Shown here in pieces: positions 1 through 9,289 of a stretch of DNA of 64,000 nt. Made by a program: the position numbers and the translations under genes. The notes under the pieces are model-generated. The model was not told where the DNA came from, ran no database searches, and saw nothing but the letters and a program-made list of their open reading frames with translations. Source of the DNA: Hyphomicrobiales bacterium (GTDB lineage Bacteria; Pseudomonadota; Alphaproteobacteria; Rhizobiales; Rhizobiaceae); assembly GCA_900473685.1 (NCBI GenBank), contig UCNE01000008.1, positions 124,001 to 188,000 of the forward strand, in the 5' to 3' direction. Each line of letters begins with the position of its first letter. Position 1 is the first letter of the stretch.

Positions 1-147
1 CTGCCGATGGCTGGGCCTTATGCGCTTGTCGCGTGCAAGTGTAGAAATGGCAAGCGGCGATTTGACGGCAGGGCCGTGAGCTGTGTTGATGGCTTGCAGC
101 AGGGGCTGCGGGGGCCTATGTGAGGAAAAACAGGAGAATCATGGGCC

Positions 148-414
148 ATGGCCGATGGAGTGAATAGATTTCTAGGCGATTCGCCCCTTCGGGTTCTCGT
201 CAAGCTGCTGGTGGTCTCGATCATCGTCGGTTTCGTCATGGCCGTGTTCGGCTGGACGCCCTATGGCATCCTCTACACTGTCCGCGATTTCGTCCTCGAT
301 CTCTGGCATTCCGGCTTCGCAGCCCTTGGCCGCGTCGGTGATTACCTGTTGCTTGGTGCGGCCGTGGTGATCCCGGTGTTCATCATCCTGCGTATCCTGA
401 GCTACCGGCGGTAA
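148..414 (+). CDS. Small membrane protein, DUF6460 family
   Basis: This 88-residue protein has two hydrophobic segments, roughly residues 17-38 and 65-85, separated by a short amphipathic stretch, and ends in a basic tail. It therefore looks like a small inner-membrane protein. It matches the alphaproteobacterial DUF6460 proteins in length and hydrophobic pattern; no function is known. A purine-rich AGGAG lies about 11 bases before this ATG. An ATG seven bases upstream is out of frame and stops after a few codons, so 148 is preferred. The next gene begins one base after the stop, so the two are probably cotranscribed. Confidence 0.75.
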   Translation: MADGVNRFLGDSPLRVLVKLLVVSIIVGFVMAVFGWTPYGILYTVRDFVLDLWHSGFAALGRVGDYLLLGAAVVIPVFIILRILSYRR

Positions 415-415
415 C

Positions 416-919
416 ATGCACGATCAGAACTTTCTTGCCTCCCGCCGTACGTTCCTGCGGGCGGGCGCAATTTTCTCGCTGGGTCTGCTTGCCAGCTGCG
501 GTACGCCCAAGATTACCCCGGGCGGCAATGGCAGCGACCAGACCGACGCGACGCTCGGCTACATCAACGACCTCAGAAAACAAAAGGGCCTGAAGCCGCT
601 GGCACGCGACCCGGCGGCAGCGCAGGCGGCCCTGTCGCAGGCGGCCCGCATGGCCAAGGCCGGAAAGATGTCGCATCTGATCGGCATCGGCGACAGTTTC
701 CTGGCGCGGATGAAGGGCGACGGCGTGCCGCTGCCGGCGGCGGAAAACATCGCTGTGGGTCAGGACAGCGCCGAAAGGGCCTATGCCGCCTGGTTCAATT
801 CGCCCAAGCATCTGGAAAACATGCTGGGGCCGAACTATAGCGGCCTCGGTGTGGCCGTGATGCGCAATCCGGCGTCCGGAAACCGGCCCTATTGGGCCAT
901 GGTTCTGTCGACTGGTTGA
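416..919 (+). CDS. CAP-domain (SCP/PR1-like) lipoprotein
   Basis: The 167-residue product begins with a twin-arginine-like segment (RRTFLRAG, about residues 10-17), then a hydrophobic stretch ending in the lipobox-like LLASC. It is probably exported and lipidated near residue 28. The rest is a compact CAP domain: a helix with LRKQKGLKPLARD, the SHLIG segment, AENIAVG, and an aromatic end PYWAMVLSTG. Family CAP proteins are secreted or envelope proteins, and in bacteria their activity is mostly undefined. It follows the DUF6460 gene by one base and converges on pyrD, which ends 32 bases downstream. Confidence 0.85.
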   Translation: MHDQNFLASRRTFLRAGAIFSLGLLASCGTPKITPGGNGSDQTDATLGYINDLRKQKGLKPLARDPAAAQAALSQAARMAKAGKMSHLIGIGDSFLARMKGDGVPLPAAENIAVGQDSAERAYAAWFNSPKHLENMLGPNYSGLGVAVMRNPASGNRPYWAMVLSTG

Positions 920-951
920 TCTGATGGCCGCCGGGACGGGCAGCGTCCGGA

Positions 952-2040
952 TCAGACGTTTCTATCGGCCCAGTAATCCGTCCGGCTGCCACGGATATCG
1001 CTGATCGAATTCAGCTTCTCGCGGTCGCACAGCGCCGACAGGCCGCGCACGATCTTGCCCGGCAGCGACGGGCCTTCATAGACCATGCAGGAATAGAGCT
1101 GGACGAGATTGGCGCCGGCGCGGATCTTTTCCGCCGCCGTTTCGGCGGACGAGACGCCGCCGACGCCGATGATCGGTAGATCGGGGCCGACGCGCTTGCG
1201 CATTTTGGCGAGCACTATGGTCGATTTTTCAAACAGCGGCTTGCCGGAAAGGCCGCCGCTCTCCTTTGCCTGCCGCTGATCACGCAGACCGTCGCGCGAC
1301 AATGTCGTGTTGGAAACGATCAGGCCATCAAGGCTGTGCTCCAGCGCCACGGCGGCGATGTCGTCCATGCCCTCTTCGGTCAGATCCGGCGCGATCTTCA
1401 GGAAGACCGGAACGCGGATGCCGGCCTTTTTTGCTTCCTCGTCGCGGGCGGCAAGGACGGCGGAAAGAAGGGCGGAAAGGCTTTCGCGCGCCTGCAGGTC
1501 GCGCAGGCCCGGTGTGTTCGGTGAGGAAATGTTGGCGGTGAAATAGCGGGCGACACCGTAGAAAGTGTGGATACCGGTGACGTAATCGGCAATGCGATCG
1601 GCGCTATCCTTGTTGGCACCGATATTGACGCCGATCATCGCGGAGCGGGCGCAGGTTTTCAGGCGCTGCAACGCTGCCTGATGACCCTCGTTATTGAAAC
1701 CCAGGCGATTGATCACCGCCTCGTCCTCGACCAGCCGGAAGATGCGCGGCTTGTCGTTGCCGGCCTGCGGCTTGGGCGTCACGGTGCCGATCTCGGTAAA
1801 GCCGAAGCCAAGGCGGAGCAGTGCTTCCGGCACCTCGGCATTCTTGTCGTACCCGGCGGCAAGACCGATCGGATTGGCAAAGGAGAGACCAGCAACCGTT
1901 TGTACCAGGCGCGAATCTGCTGGCGCTGCGCAGGCGGGAACCAGACCGGTCTTCAGTCCCTTGATCGATACACCATGAGCCGCCTCCGGATCGAGCAGGA
2001 AAAGGCCACGGCGGGCCAGTGACTGGAAAACATCGATCAT
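952..2040 (-). CDS. pyrD: Dihydroorotate dehydrogenase (quinone), class 2
   Basis: This 362-residue protein oxidises dihydroorotate to orotate in pyrimidine synthesis, passing electrons to quinone at the inner membrane. Class 2 hallmarks are present: an N-terminal helix (residues 1-40) for membrane association, the FMN-barrel start GLAAGYDKNAE, GVNIGANKDS, the catalytic-serine loop ANISSPNTPGLR, and the phosphate-binding VGVGGVSSAE. Length is normal for bacterial PyrD. Its ATG overlaps the TGA of the upstream DUF952 gene by four bases, so the two are translationally coupled, an arrangement common in Rhizobiaceae. Confidence 0.97.
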   Translation of the reverse strand: MIDVFQSLARRGLFLLDPEAAHGVSIKGLKTGLVPACAAPADSRLVQTVAGLSFANPIGLAAGYDKNAEVPEALLRLGFGFTEIGTVTPKPQAGNDKPRIFRLVEDEAVINRLGFNNEGHQAALQRLKTCARSAMIGVNIGANKDSADRIADYVTGIHTFYGVARYFTANISSPNTPGLRDLQARESLSALLSAVLAARDEEAKKAGIRVPVFLKIAPDLTEEGMDDIAAVALEHSLDGLIVSNTTLSRDGLRDQRQAKESGGLSGKPLFEKSTIVLAKMRKRVGPDLPIIGVGGVSSAETAAEKIRAGANLVQLYSCMVYEGPSLPGKIVRGLSALCDREKLNSISDIRGSRTDYWADRNV

Positions 2041-2384
2041 CGGTCAAGCTCCGGAAAAATGTGATTGCCATCGGGGTCGAGCGGCAGCGGCTTTTCCCAG
2101 ATGACGGCGGTCAGCGGCAAGGGCGCGTAGAGATGCGGAAACAAGGCGCCGCCGCGCGAGGTCTCGTAGACCAGTTTGCCGCCCAGCTTTTCGCCATCGA
2201 CCGCGACCAGCAGCAGGCCGTCCTGACCGGCGAAATGCCGCGCGGCGGTCTCCTTTGCCTGTTCGGCGGTGGAAAAATGGATAAAGCCGTCCGTCAGGTC
2301 GATGGCCGCCCCCTTGAATTCGCCGTTTTTCAGCGCATCCTGCCAGAGAGTTGCCGGAACGATTTTGTAGATGGTGCTGCTCAT
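2037..2384 (-). CDS. DUF952 family protein
   Basis: A small soluble protein of 115 residues with the DUF952 pattern: IYKIVP near the start, GFIHFSTAEQ around residue 40, LLLVAVDGEKLG in the middle, and FPHLYAPLPL near the end. The family is related in fold to ADP-ribosyltransferase-like proteins, but its role is not established. I chose the ATG at 2384 because AGGA lies about nine bases upstream; an in-frame ATG at 2393 would sit only two bases from it. The stop overlaps the pyrD start (ATGA), so it is the first gene of a two-gene unit. Confidence 0.85.
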   Translation of the reverse strand: MSSTIYKIVPATLWQDALKNGEFKGAAIDLTDGFIHFSTAEQAKETAARHFAGQDGLLLVAVDGEKLGGKLVYETSRGGALFPHLYAPLPLTAVIWEKPLPLDPDGNHIFPELDR

Positions 2385-2508
2385 TGCCGCCATTTCCTGA
2401 ACGTTGGACGATCTGTTTTGCGGGATTGCCGCAATCCTGTGCGAAAGTCCACCGGCAAGCGGAGCTGATTCCGGATTTTTGGCCGACGTCGGCCGCAAGG
2501 AGAATGCA

Positions 2509-2952
2509 ATGAACAGGATGCTGATGCCGGTAGTCACCCTTGGTGGCGTGTTTGCGGCGTTTGCCGCTTTGGCACAGGAGCCGGCGCCGGCGCCGGGGCG
2601 CTATGCCATGCAGAAGACCGACAGCGGCATTGCGCGGCTGGATACCCAGACCGGCGAGGTTTCGCTCTGCCAGGAAAAGAACGGCGACATCGTCTGCCGG
2701 ATGGCGGCCGACGAGCGTACCGCCTTCGAACTGGAACTCGATTTGCTGACCAAGCGCGTGGAAACCCTGGAAAAGACAGCTGCGCAAGGCCCCTTGGGCG
2801 TCAAACCAAGGCTTCCGACAAAGGAAGAGATTGACCAGACGATGGGCGTCATGGAAAGAATGATGCGCGGTTTCATGGGAATTGTGAAAGATCTGGAAAG
2901 CGGGGAAAAGCCGCCGTCTGACAAGACGGAGGATGTGCCTCAGAAGACCTGA
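2509..2952 (+). CDS. Hypothetical exported protein
   Basis: This 147-residue protein begins with a signal peptide (MNRMLMPVVTLGGVFAAFA, cleavage likely after ALAQ near residue 22). A short proline/alanine linker follows, then a segment with two cysteines (SLCQEKNGDIVCRM), where a disulfide is possible. A helical region from about residue 75 to 130 ends in a charged tail. The strong AAGGAG eight bases before the ATG fixes the start. The family occurs in rhizobia without a known function. It stands alone, divergent from the DUF952-pyrD pair, and is followed by a response regulator gene. Confidence 0.7.
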   Translation: MNRMLMPVVTLGGVFAAFAALAQEPAPAPGRYAMQKTDSGIARLDTQTGEVSLCQEKNGDIVCRMAADERTAFELELDLLTKRVETLEKTAAQGPLGVKPRLPTKEEIDQTMGVMERMMRGFMGIVKDLESGEKPPSDKTEDVPQKT

Positions 2953-3036
2953 CCGGATCTGGACGGCACAGCGGACGAATTGGAGGATTTTTCCGCCGTG
3001 ACGGGCCTTGCGGCCAGGCTCTTGGGAGGGAGCGTC

Positions 3037-3684
3037 ATGACGTCAGGATTGACCATTATCATTGCGGACGATCACCCGCTGTTTCGCGGCGCCATGCGTC
3101 AGGCCCTGGGCGGCATGCCCGGCAACCCGGCCATCATAGAGGCCGGCGATTTCACATCGGCACGGCAGGCGGTTATCGACAATGCGTCCGTGGATCTGAT
3201 GCTGCTGGATTTGACCATGCCGGGTGTCAGCGGCCTTTCCGGCCTGATTGCGCTGCGGGCCGAATTCCACAGCCTGCCGGTGATGATCGTTTCGGCCCAT
3301 GACGATCCGGCGACCATCCAGCGCGCGCTCGAACTCGGCGCTTCCGGCTTCCTGTCCAAATCCGCCGGCATCGATGAGATCCGCCAGGGGATCGATACGG
3401 TGATGGCCGGCGATATCTTCACCCCACCGGGTTTCCAGCGCGGCATGGAGCATGAGCCGGAAGTGGCAGCTCTGTTACACCGGTTGCAGACGCTCACCCC
3501 GCAGCAATCGCGCGTACTCGGCATGCTCGCCGAAGGCCTGCTCAACAAGCAGATCGCCTACGAACTCGGCGTCTCCGAGGCGACCATCAAGGCGCATGTC
3601 TCGGCGATCCTCTTGAAACTCGACGTCGATAGCCGGACGCAGGCGGTCATTCAATTGAGCAAGATTTCGGCCGTGGCGGCTTGA
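3037..3684 (+). CDS. NarL/LuxR-type response regulator
   Basis: A 215-residue two-component regulator. The receiver domain (residues 5-120) has the acidic pair Asp11-Asp12, the phospho-acceptor Asp58 in LLDLTMPG, the Ser/Thr switch in IVSAHD and the Lys in FLSKSA. A LuxR-type helix-turn-helix follows (about residues 145-210), with LTPQQSRVLGML and NKQIAYELGVSEATIKAH. The ATG at 3037 follows GGGAGGG at good spacing, better than upstream starts. It converges on the hybrid kinase at 3736-7236, 51 bases away, so the two probably form a phosphorelay pair resembling NahK/ErcS-type systems. Confidence 0.9.
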   Translation: MTSGLTIIIADDHPLFRGAMRQALGGMPGNPAIIEAGDFTSARQAVIDNASVDLMLLDLTMPGVSGLSGLIALRAEFHSLPVMIVSAHDDPATIQRALELGASGFLSKSAGIDEIRQGIDTVMAGDIFTPPGFQRGMEHEPEVAALLHRLQTLTPQQSRVLGMLAEGLLNKQIAYELGVSEATIKAHVSAILLKLDVDSRTQAVIQLSKISAVAA

Positions 3685-3735
3685 GCTGATATTTGCTGAC
3701 GGCAGGTGGAGTTTTCCGCTGCTCAAAACGATTTT

Positions 3736-6700
3736 CTATTCCGCTGCCGCCTTCATCGAGACCGACAGTTGCGTCAGCCAGGCGCGCATGGAAGCCGGGC
3801 GGACGGGCTTGTTTTGCAGGCTGATGCCGTCGCGCTCGGCGCTGGCGCGGACCTCGGGTGAACGGTCGGCCGTGACCAAAAGCGATGGGATGTCGGTGCC
3901 GAAATAGAGCCGGATGGCGCGGATCATGTCGATGCCGGTGCCGTTGTCCAGGTGATAATCGGCAATGATCGCGTCGGGGCGCAGGTCGTGGGCCGTCAGG
4001 CCTTGCTGCCAGATGTCGAGGGATGGCGTGGTTGCGACGTTGCAGCCCCAGCCTTCCAGGAGCAGCTTCATGCCCTCCAGGATCAAAGGTTCGTTGTCGA
4101 TACACAGCACACGCAGGCCATGCAGCGGTTCGACGGTGCGAATGGGGTCCGAAGGCGCGATCTTGGCACTGCTGGCGGCCGCGCGGTCGATCGGCATCCT
4201 GACACGGAAACGCGTTCCCTTGCCGGGTTTGGACTGCAGGTCGACGCTGTGGTTGAGAACCCGCGAGATGCGGTCGACTATCGATAGCCCGAGCCCGAGG
4301 CCTGCAGCAGTCTTGGCGCCCTCGTCGAGCCGGGCGAACTCCTTGAAGACGGTGCGGAACTTCGACGCTGGAATGCCGATGCCGGAATCCAGCACCTGGA
4401 TGACAGCATCGCCGCCTTCGCGACGCACGCCGACCAGAACCTTGCCGGTCAATGTGTATTTAATGGCGTTGGAGACGAGGTTTTGCACGAGGCGGCGCAG
4501 GAGATTGGGATCGGTGCGCACCGTCAGCGAGGTCGGCATGACCGTAAGCTCGAGATTTGCGGCGCGGGCGACCGGCGCGAAGTCCGTCTCGATGCGGCGC
4601 AGGAGATCATTGAGCGGTACGGATTGCAGGCGCGGCTTCATCGCGCCGGTATCGAGCCGCGAGATGTCGAGCACGGCGCCGAGGATGGTTTCGACCGATT
4701 CCAGCGAGGAATCGATATTCTGCACCAGCGCGCTGTTTTCCGATTCTCCGAGACGCTCGACCAGCGACGACGAATAGAGGCGGGCGGCGTTCAGCGGCTG
4801 CAGAATGTCATGCCCGGCGGCGGCGAAGAACCGCGTCTTGCCGATATTGGCCTCTTCTGCGGCGGCGCGCGCCTCGGCTACCTCCTTGTTGACGCGGGTG
4901 AGTTCGCCGGTGCGCTCGGCGACGCGCAGTTCCAGCGTCTCGTTCGCCTGCTTCAGCGCCATGTCCGCGGCAACGCGCTGGGTGATATCGGTATAGGTGG
5001 TGACGATGCCCTTGTCGGGCATGGCATTGGTGCGCACCTCGATGATCCGCGCGCCGCCTGAAAGTTCGAGCAGGAAGGGTTTGTCGAGCGTCAGGAAGTC
5101 GGCGACCAAGCGCTTGCCGTCTTCCTTGCGGATATCGCCACGCTGGGTCAGCATCGAGACGATCTCCGCCAGCGGAAAGCCGACCTGGCCGGCCGTTTCC
5201 GGCAGGTCGAGCAACTGGCGGAAACGGCGGTTCCAGATGATCAGGTTGTTGGAACTGTCGAAGACGGCAATGCCCTGATCCATCTGCGACAGCGCGGTCT
5301 GCAACATATCCTGATTGTATTGCAGCGCCTCCGACGCCTGGTCAAGCAGCCAGGCGGTATCGGAGGATGTGTCGTCCAGCCGCTGCAGCACCAGCGACAG
5401 CACGAGACGGGCGGAAGACGAGCCGATGGCGCTGCCGAGCAACTGTTCGGAAAAATGGATAAGCCCCATATCGGCCGGTAGATGATCCTCCAGCCAGCGG
5501 CCCGATTGACGCTCATAGGTCTGGAACGAACGCTGCATCCGCTCTTCGCCGAGATAGCGGGCGATCGTGGTTTTCAAATCGAGCACGGTGATCTTGGTCT
5601 TGCGGCCGCGAAACGCTTTTTCGGTGCGCGATTTGCGGCGGATGAAAACGCCTGCCTGCAGCCGCTCCAGTGGCTTTGGCGCCCGGGTCAGCGAGCCGAC
5701 CACATAAGCGATCACGTTGACCAGCAAGCTGAGCGCCGACGCATTGACCAGCGGGTCGGCTTCGGGGCCGGAGAAGACAGTGGTAAACGGAAACAGGAAA
5801 CCGAGCACCGTTGCTGCGACATGCGAATTGTCCGGTCCGCCAAGACTCGGCAGGAACAGCAGATAGGCCCAGACGAAAAAGCCGAGTGTCATGCCGGCGA
5901 TGGCACCACGGGCGTTGGCCTGCCGCCAAACAAGCCCGCCGAACAGGGCCGGTGCCATCTGCGAGATGGCGGCGAACGCGAGAAGGCCGAGTGAGGCAAG
6001 GCCGGAACTCATGTCGGCGGAGCGGTAATAGGCGTATCCGAGCAGCAGCACCACGAAGATCGCGGTGCGCCGGACATTCAGCAACGTGCCGGCCACATCC
6101 TGCGAGCCGCCGCGACCCATCAGGTTGCGTCTCAGGAAGACCGGCATGACGATATCGTTGGAAATCATGATCGACAGCGCCACCGAGGCGACGATGACCA
6201 TGGCGGTTGCGGCAGAAAAGCCGCCGATGAAGGTGATCATCGTCAGCATCGGCATATTGGCGGCAAGCGGCAGCGTCAGTAGATAGAGGTCGGCATCGCC
6301 GCTGCCGGCAAAGGTCAGCACCCCGGCGATCGCCACAGGCAGAACGAACAGGTTGATGGCAATCAGATAGATCGGAAACAGGATGCCGGCGGTGCGCAGA
6401 TCCTTCTCGGTGCGGTTTTCGACCACGGTGACGTGGAACTGGCGGGGCAGCATGATGATGGCGAAGGCGGAAAGGACGATGAGCAGGATCCAGCGTGGCA
6501 GCGGCGTCTGGTAATGCAGGGCCGTCATTACCTGTTGGTTGGCAAGCGCCTTGGCCCACAGGTCGCTCGGACCATCAAAGAGGAAGAACACCACGTAGAG
6601 GCCGGCCGTGACCAGCGCCAGCAGCTTGACCACCGATTCCATCGCGATTGCCAGGATCAGCCCGTCCTGATGCTCGGTCGCATCGGTATGGCGCGTGCCG

Positions 6701-7236
6701 AAGACGATGGCGAAACAGGCGAGAAAGAGCGTCACCAGCAGGGGCAGGTCGATAAAATCCTGGCCGGAACCGATGCCGTAGCCGCTGGTATCGACCATCG
6801 TCGATACCGAACTTGAAACGGCCTTGAGCTGCAACGCGATATAAGGGATGGCGCCGATCAGCGAGATCAGCGCGACGATGGCGGCAACCATCGGGTTCTT
6901 GCCGTAACGGGCGGCAATGAAATCGGCGACCGAGGTCAGCTTCTCGGCCTTGGCCAGTGCGATGATCCGGCGGATCACCGGCAGGCCGATGGTGAACATC
7001 AGGATCGGGCCGATATAAATGCCGGTGAATTCCAGCCCCCGCTCCGCAGCAAGGCCGACGCCGCCGAAATAGGTCCACGACGTGCAGTAGATCGCCAGGC
7101 TGAGGGCATAGACCAGCGGCCTGCCCTTGCCGGCAGGGGCGGTCTTCCAGGCCTTGCGATCGCCATAACTTGCCACTGCAAATAGCAGCAGCAGGTAGCC
7201 GAAGGCGGCAGCGAAAATGATCGAGCCCGAGAGCAT
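3736..7236 (-). CDS. Hybrid histidine kinase with sodium:solute symporter domain
   Basis: This 1166-residue protein joins a transporter-like sensor to a signalling module. Residues 1 to about 500 form a multi-pass sodium:solute symporter domain with roughly thirteen membrane segments. A PAS domain follows (about 635-760), then a coiled coil, HisKA with phospho-acceptor His809 (AAGHDILQP), HATPase_c (N-box LVSNAIKYT, G-box GLGLGLSIV), and a C-terminal receiver with Asp1093 (IIADYHLDNG). The architecture matches the CbrA and NahK/ErcS groups, which sense nutrients or metabolic state. The ATG at 7236 follows an excellent GGAGGA site. The convergent NarL-type regulator is the likely partner. The ligand cannot be read from sequence. 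Confidence 0.93.
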   Translation of the reverse strand: MLSGSIIFAAAFGYLLLLFAVASYGDRKAWKTAPAGKGRPLVYALSLAIYCTSWTYFGGVGLAAERGLEFTGIYIGPILMFTIGLPVIRRIIALAKAEKLTSVADFIAARYGKNPMVAAIVALISLIGAIPYIALQLKAVSSSVSTMVDTSGYGIGSGQDFIDLPLLVTLFLACFAIVFGTRHTDATEHQDGLILAIAMESVVKLLALVTAGLYVVFFLFDGPSDLWAKALANQQVMTALHYQTPLPRWILLIVLSAFAIIMLPRQFHVTVVENRTEKDLRTAGILFPIYLIAINLFVLPVAIAGVLTFAGSGDADLYLLTLPLAANMPMLTMITFIGGFSAATAMVIVASVALSIMISNDIVMPVFLRRNLMGRGGSQDVAGTLLNVRRTAIFVVLLLGYAYYRSADMSSGLASLGLLAFAAISQMAPALFGGLVWRQANARGAIAGMTLGFFVWAYLLFLPSLGGPDNSHVAATVLGFLFPFTTVFSGPEADPLVNASALSLLVNVIAYVVGSLTRAPKPLERLQAGVFIRRKSRTEKAFRGRKTKITVLDLKTTIARYLGEERMQRSFQTYERQSGRWLEDHLPADMGLIHFSEQLLGSAIGSSSARLVLSLVLQRLDDTSSDTAWLLDQASEALQYNQDMLQTALSQMDQGIAVFDSSNNLIIWNRRFRQLLDLPETAGQVGFPLAEIVSMLTQRGDIRKEDGKRLVADFLTLDKPFLLELSGGARIIEVRTNAMPDKGIVTTYTDITQRVAADMALKQANETLELRVAERTGELTRVNKEVAEARAAAEEANIGKTRFFAAAGHDILQPLNAARLYSSSLVERLGESENSALVQNIDSSLESVETILGAVLDISRLDTGAMKPRLQSVPLNDLLRRIETDFAPVARAANLELTVMPTSLTVRTDPNLLRRLVQNLVSNAIKYTLTGKVLVGVRREGGDAVIQVLDSGIGIPASKFRTVFKEFARLDEGAKTAAGLGLGLSIVDRISRVLNHSVDLQSKPGKGTRFRVRMPIDRAAASSAKIAPSDPIRTVEPLHGLRVLCIDNEPLILEGMKLLLEGWGCNVATTPSLDIWQQGLTAHDLRPDAIIADYHLDNGTGIDMIRAIRLYFGTDIPSLLVTADRSPEVRASAERDGISLQNKPVRPASMRAWLTQLSVSMKAAAE

Positions 7237-7474
7237 GTCTCCTCCTTCTCTCACCTGGAGCATAGGACAAGACGGCTGGGAAGAAAATCGGGCGGACCTA
7301 AGCCTTAAGTCAAAGAAACGACGTCTCTTTTCCCATCAGGCTGCAATTTGCCCATGTGCCGTTATTTTTAGCTGTGATTTACATAATTTAGTTTTCGTTT
7401 AGCATCCGATGTGCGTTCCACTGCGTAAGAATCAGGCATTCGCAGTTGGCTTAAGGTGCAACAAGGAGAGAGTA

Positions 7475-7903
7475 ATGCTGAATGAATTCAAGGCGTTTAT
7501 CGCCCGGGGCAATGTCATGGACCTCGCGGTCGGTATCATCATCGGCGGCGCGTTCACGCTGATCGTCAATTCGCTGGTCGGCGACATCATCATGCCGGTC
7601 ATCGGCGCCATTACCGGCGGCCTCGATTTCTCCAATTTCTTCCTCCCGCTCTCCAGCACCGTAACGGCAACGTCGCTCGCAGCGGCGCGCGAGCAGGGCG
7701 CTGTCTTTGCCTATGGCAACTTTCTGACCGTGGTGATCAACTTCCTGATCCTCGCCTGGATCATTTTCCTGATGGTCAAGGGCGTCAACAAAATGCGTGC
7801 CTCGCTGGAAAAGCAGAAGGAAGCCGAACCGGCAGCACCGCCGCCGGTTGACGTCCAGCTTCTGACCGAAATCCGCGACCTGTTGAAAACGCAGCGTGTT
7901 TAA
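7475..7903 (+). CDS. mscL: Large-conductance mechanosensitive channel
   Basis: A 142-residue inner-membrane channel that opens on membrane tension to relieve hypo-osmotic shock. It has the N-terminal amphipathic helix [20 protein letters not shown], the glycine-rich pore helix [10 protein letters not shown], a periplasmic loop with FSNFFLPL, a second membrane helix ([19 protein letters not shown]), and a charged C-terminal helix ending RDLLKTQRV. Length is typical. AAGGAG lies about eight bases before the ATG. It is flanked by a 238-base upstream gap and the aminotransferase gene, so it is probably its own transcription unit. Confidence 0.97.
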   Translation: MLNEFKAFIARGNVMDLAVGIIIGGAFTLIVNSLVGDIIMPVIGAITGGLDFSNFFLPLSSTVTATSLAAAREQGAVFAYGNFLTVVINFLILAWIIFLMVKGVNKMRASLEKQKEAEPAAPPPVDVQLLTEIRDLLKTQRV

Positions 7904-8027
7904 AACGCGTTTTGGCGATGTCCGGCCGACGCCGATACATCACCAAAATCGATAAATCCGTCACCGAATATCGCGTGATCGTGATGTGAAAAACAGCTAG
8001 AAGCGGCGGGCCAACAGGAGCCCGCCG

Positions 8028-9194
8028 ATGACCATACTTGCCAGCCTCAGCCCCCGATCTCTTTCCGCCCCGGAAAGCGGCATTGTTGAACTGGTCAATT
8101 ATGCGCGTGGGCGCGACGGGCTGATCCCGCTCTGGGTTGGCGAAGGCGATCTGCCGACACCGGATTTCATTTCGCAGGCAGCACAGGATTCGCTGAAAGC
8201 CGGCGAAACCTTCTACACTTGGCAGCGCGGTATTCCGCAGCTGCGCGAAGCCTTGTCGCGCTATTACCAGCGCCATTTCGCCAAAACGCTGTCACTTGAC
8301 AATTTCTATGTGACCGGCTCCGGCATGCAGGCGATCAAGCTTGCCATCGAGGCCGTGACTTCGCCGGGCGACGATATGGTCTTCCTCACCCCGGCCTGGC
8401 CGAACTTTGCCGCCAGCGCCGAACTGTCCGGCGTTCGTCCGATTGCCGTGCCGTTGAACTTCGAAGACGGGAAATGGCAGCTCGACATCGGCAAGCTCGA
8501 GGCGGCGATCACGGCAAAGACGCGGGCGCTGTTCGTCAACACACCTTCCAATCCCACCGGCTGGACAGCTACGCATGACGATCTGAGGGCGATTCTGGCA
8601 CTGGCCCGCAAACATGGCCTGTGGATCATCGCCGACGAGATCTATGCGCTTTATTCCTACAACGGTGATCGCGCCCCCTCTTTCCTCGATGTGATGGAGG
8701 AAGACGAGCGTATCCTGTTCGTCAATTCCTTCTCCAAGAACTGGTCGATGACTGGGTGGCGGGCCGGCTGGATCGTGGCGCCGCCGGCTGTCGGCCAGGT
8801 GCTGGAAAACCTGATCCAGTATTCGACATCCGGCGTAGCGCAGTTCATCCAGCAGGGCGCCGTTGTGGCGCTCGATCAGGGCGATGCGTTCGTTGCAGAA
8901 AATGTCGCCAAGGCGACCCGCTCGCGCGATCTGCTCTGCGATGCGTTGATTGCCACCAACCGGGTTGAGACGCTGAAACCGGACGGCGCTATCTATGCCT
9001 TCCTGAAGATCGATGGCGTCACCGATGCACGGCGCGCAGCACTCGATATCGTCGACAAGACCGGGGTCGGCCTGGCACCCGGCACCGCTTTTGGCGAAGG
9101 CGGCTCGCTGTTCATGCGCGCCTGTTTCCTGCGCGATCCCAGGCAGATCGCCATCGCTGCCGAACGGCTTGCGGGTTACATCGCCGCGCTCTGA
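8028..9194 (+). CDS. PLP-dependent class I/II aminotransferase
   Basis: A 388-residue fold-type I aminotransferase. It shows the N-terminal WVGEGDLPTPDF, the substrate and PLP motifs VNTPSNPTGW and IIADEIYALY, the Schiff-base Lys237 in NSFSKNWSMTGWR, and a C-terminal arginine in LFMRACF that should bind the substrate carboxylate. The family includes aspartate, aromatic and N-succinyldiaminopimelate aminotransferases; the substrate cannot be assigned here. GGAGCCCGCCG precedes the ATG. It stands 95 bases before galE on the same strand with no clear pathway partner. Confidence 0.88.
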   Translation: MTILASLSPRSLSAPESGIVELVNYARGRDGLIPLWVGEGDLPTPDFISQAAQDSLKAGETFYTWQRGIPQLREALSRYYQRHFAKTLSLDNFYVTGSGMQAIKLAIEAVTSPGDDMVFLTPAWPNFAASAELSGVRPIAVPLNFEDGKWQLDIGKLEAAITAKTRALFVNTPSNPTGWTATHDDLRAILALARKHGLWIIADEIYALYSYNGDRAPSFLDVMEEDERILFVNSFSKNWSMTGWRAGWIVAPPAVGQVLENLIQYSTSGVAQFIQQGAVVALDQGDAFVAENVAKATRSRDLLCDALIATNRVETLKPDGAIYAFLKIDGVTDARRAALDIVDKTGVGLAPGTAFGEGGSLFMRACFLRDPRQIAIAAERLAGYIAAL

Positions 9195-9289
9195 TCCTGT
9201 TTTGACCGCCCGTCCCTGCACATAACCCTTGTGAATCGCGCCGTGAACGGGTTTTATCCCGCTCACTTTGAACAGCGCAGGAGCAGGCA

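Noticed and set aside
920..951. TCTGAT/ATCAGA inverted repeat between the CAP gene and pyrD as a terminator
   Set aside because: The stem is short, the loop long and there is no T-run.
7891..7912. AAAACGCGTTTT palindrome at the mscL stop as a terminator
   Set aside because: No loop is possible in the perfect short palindrome and no T-run follows beyond it.
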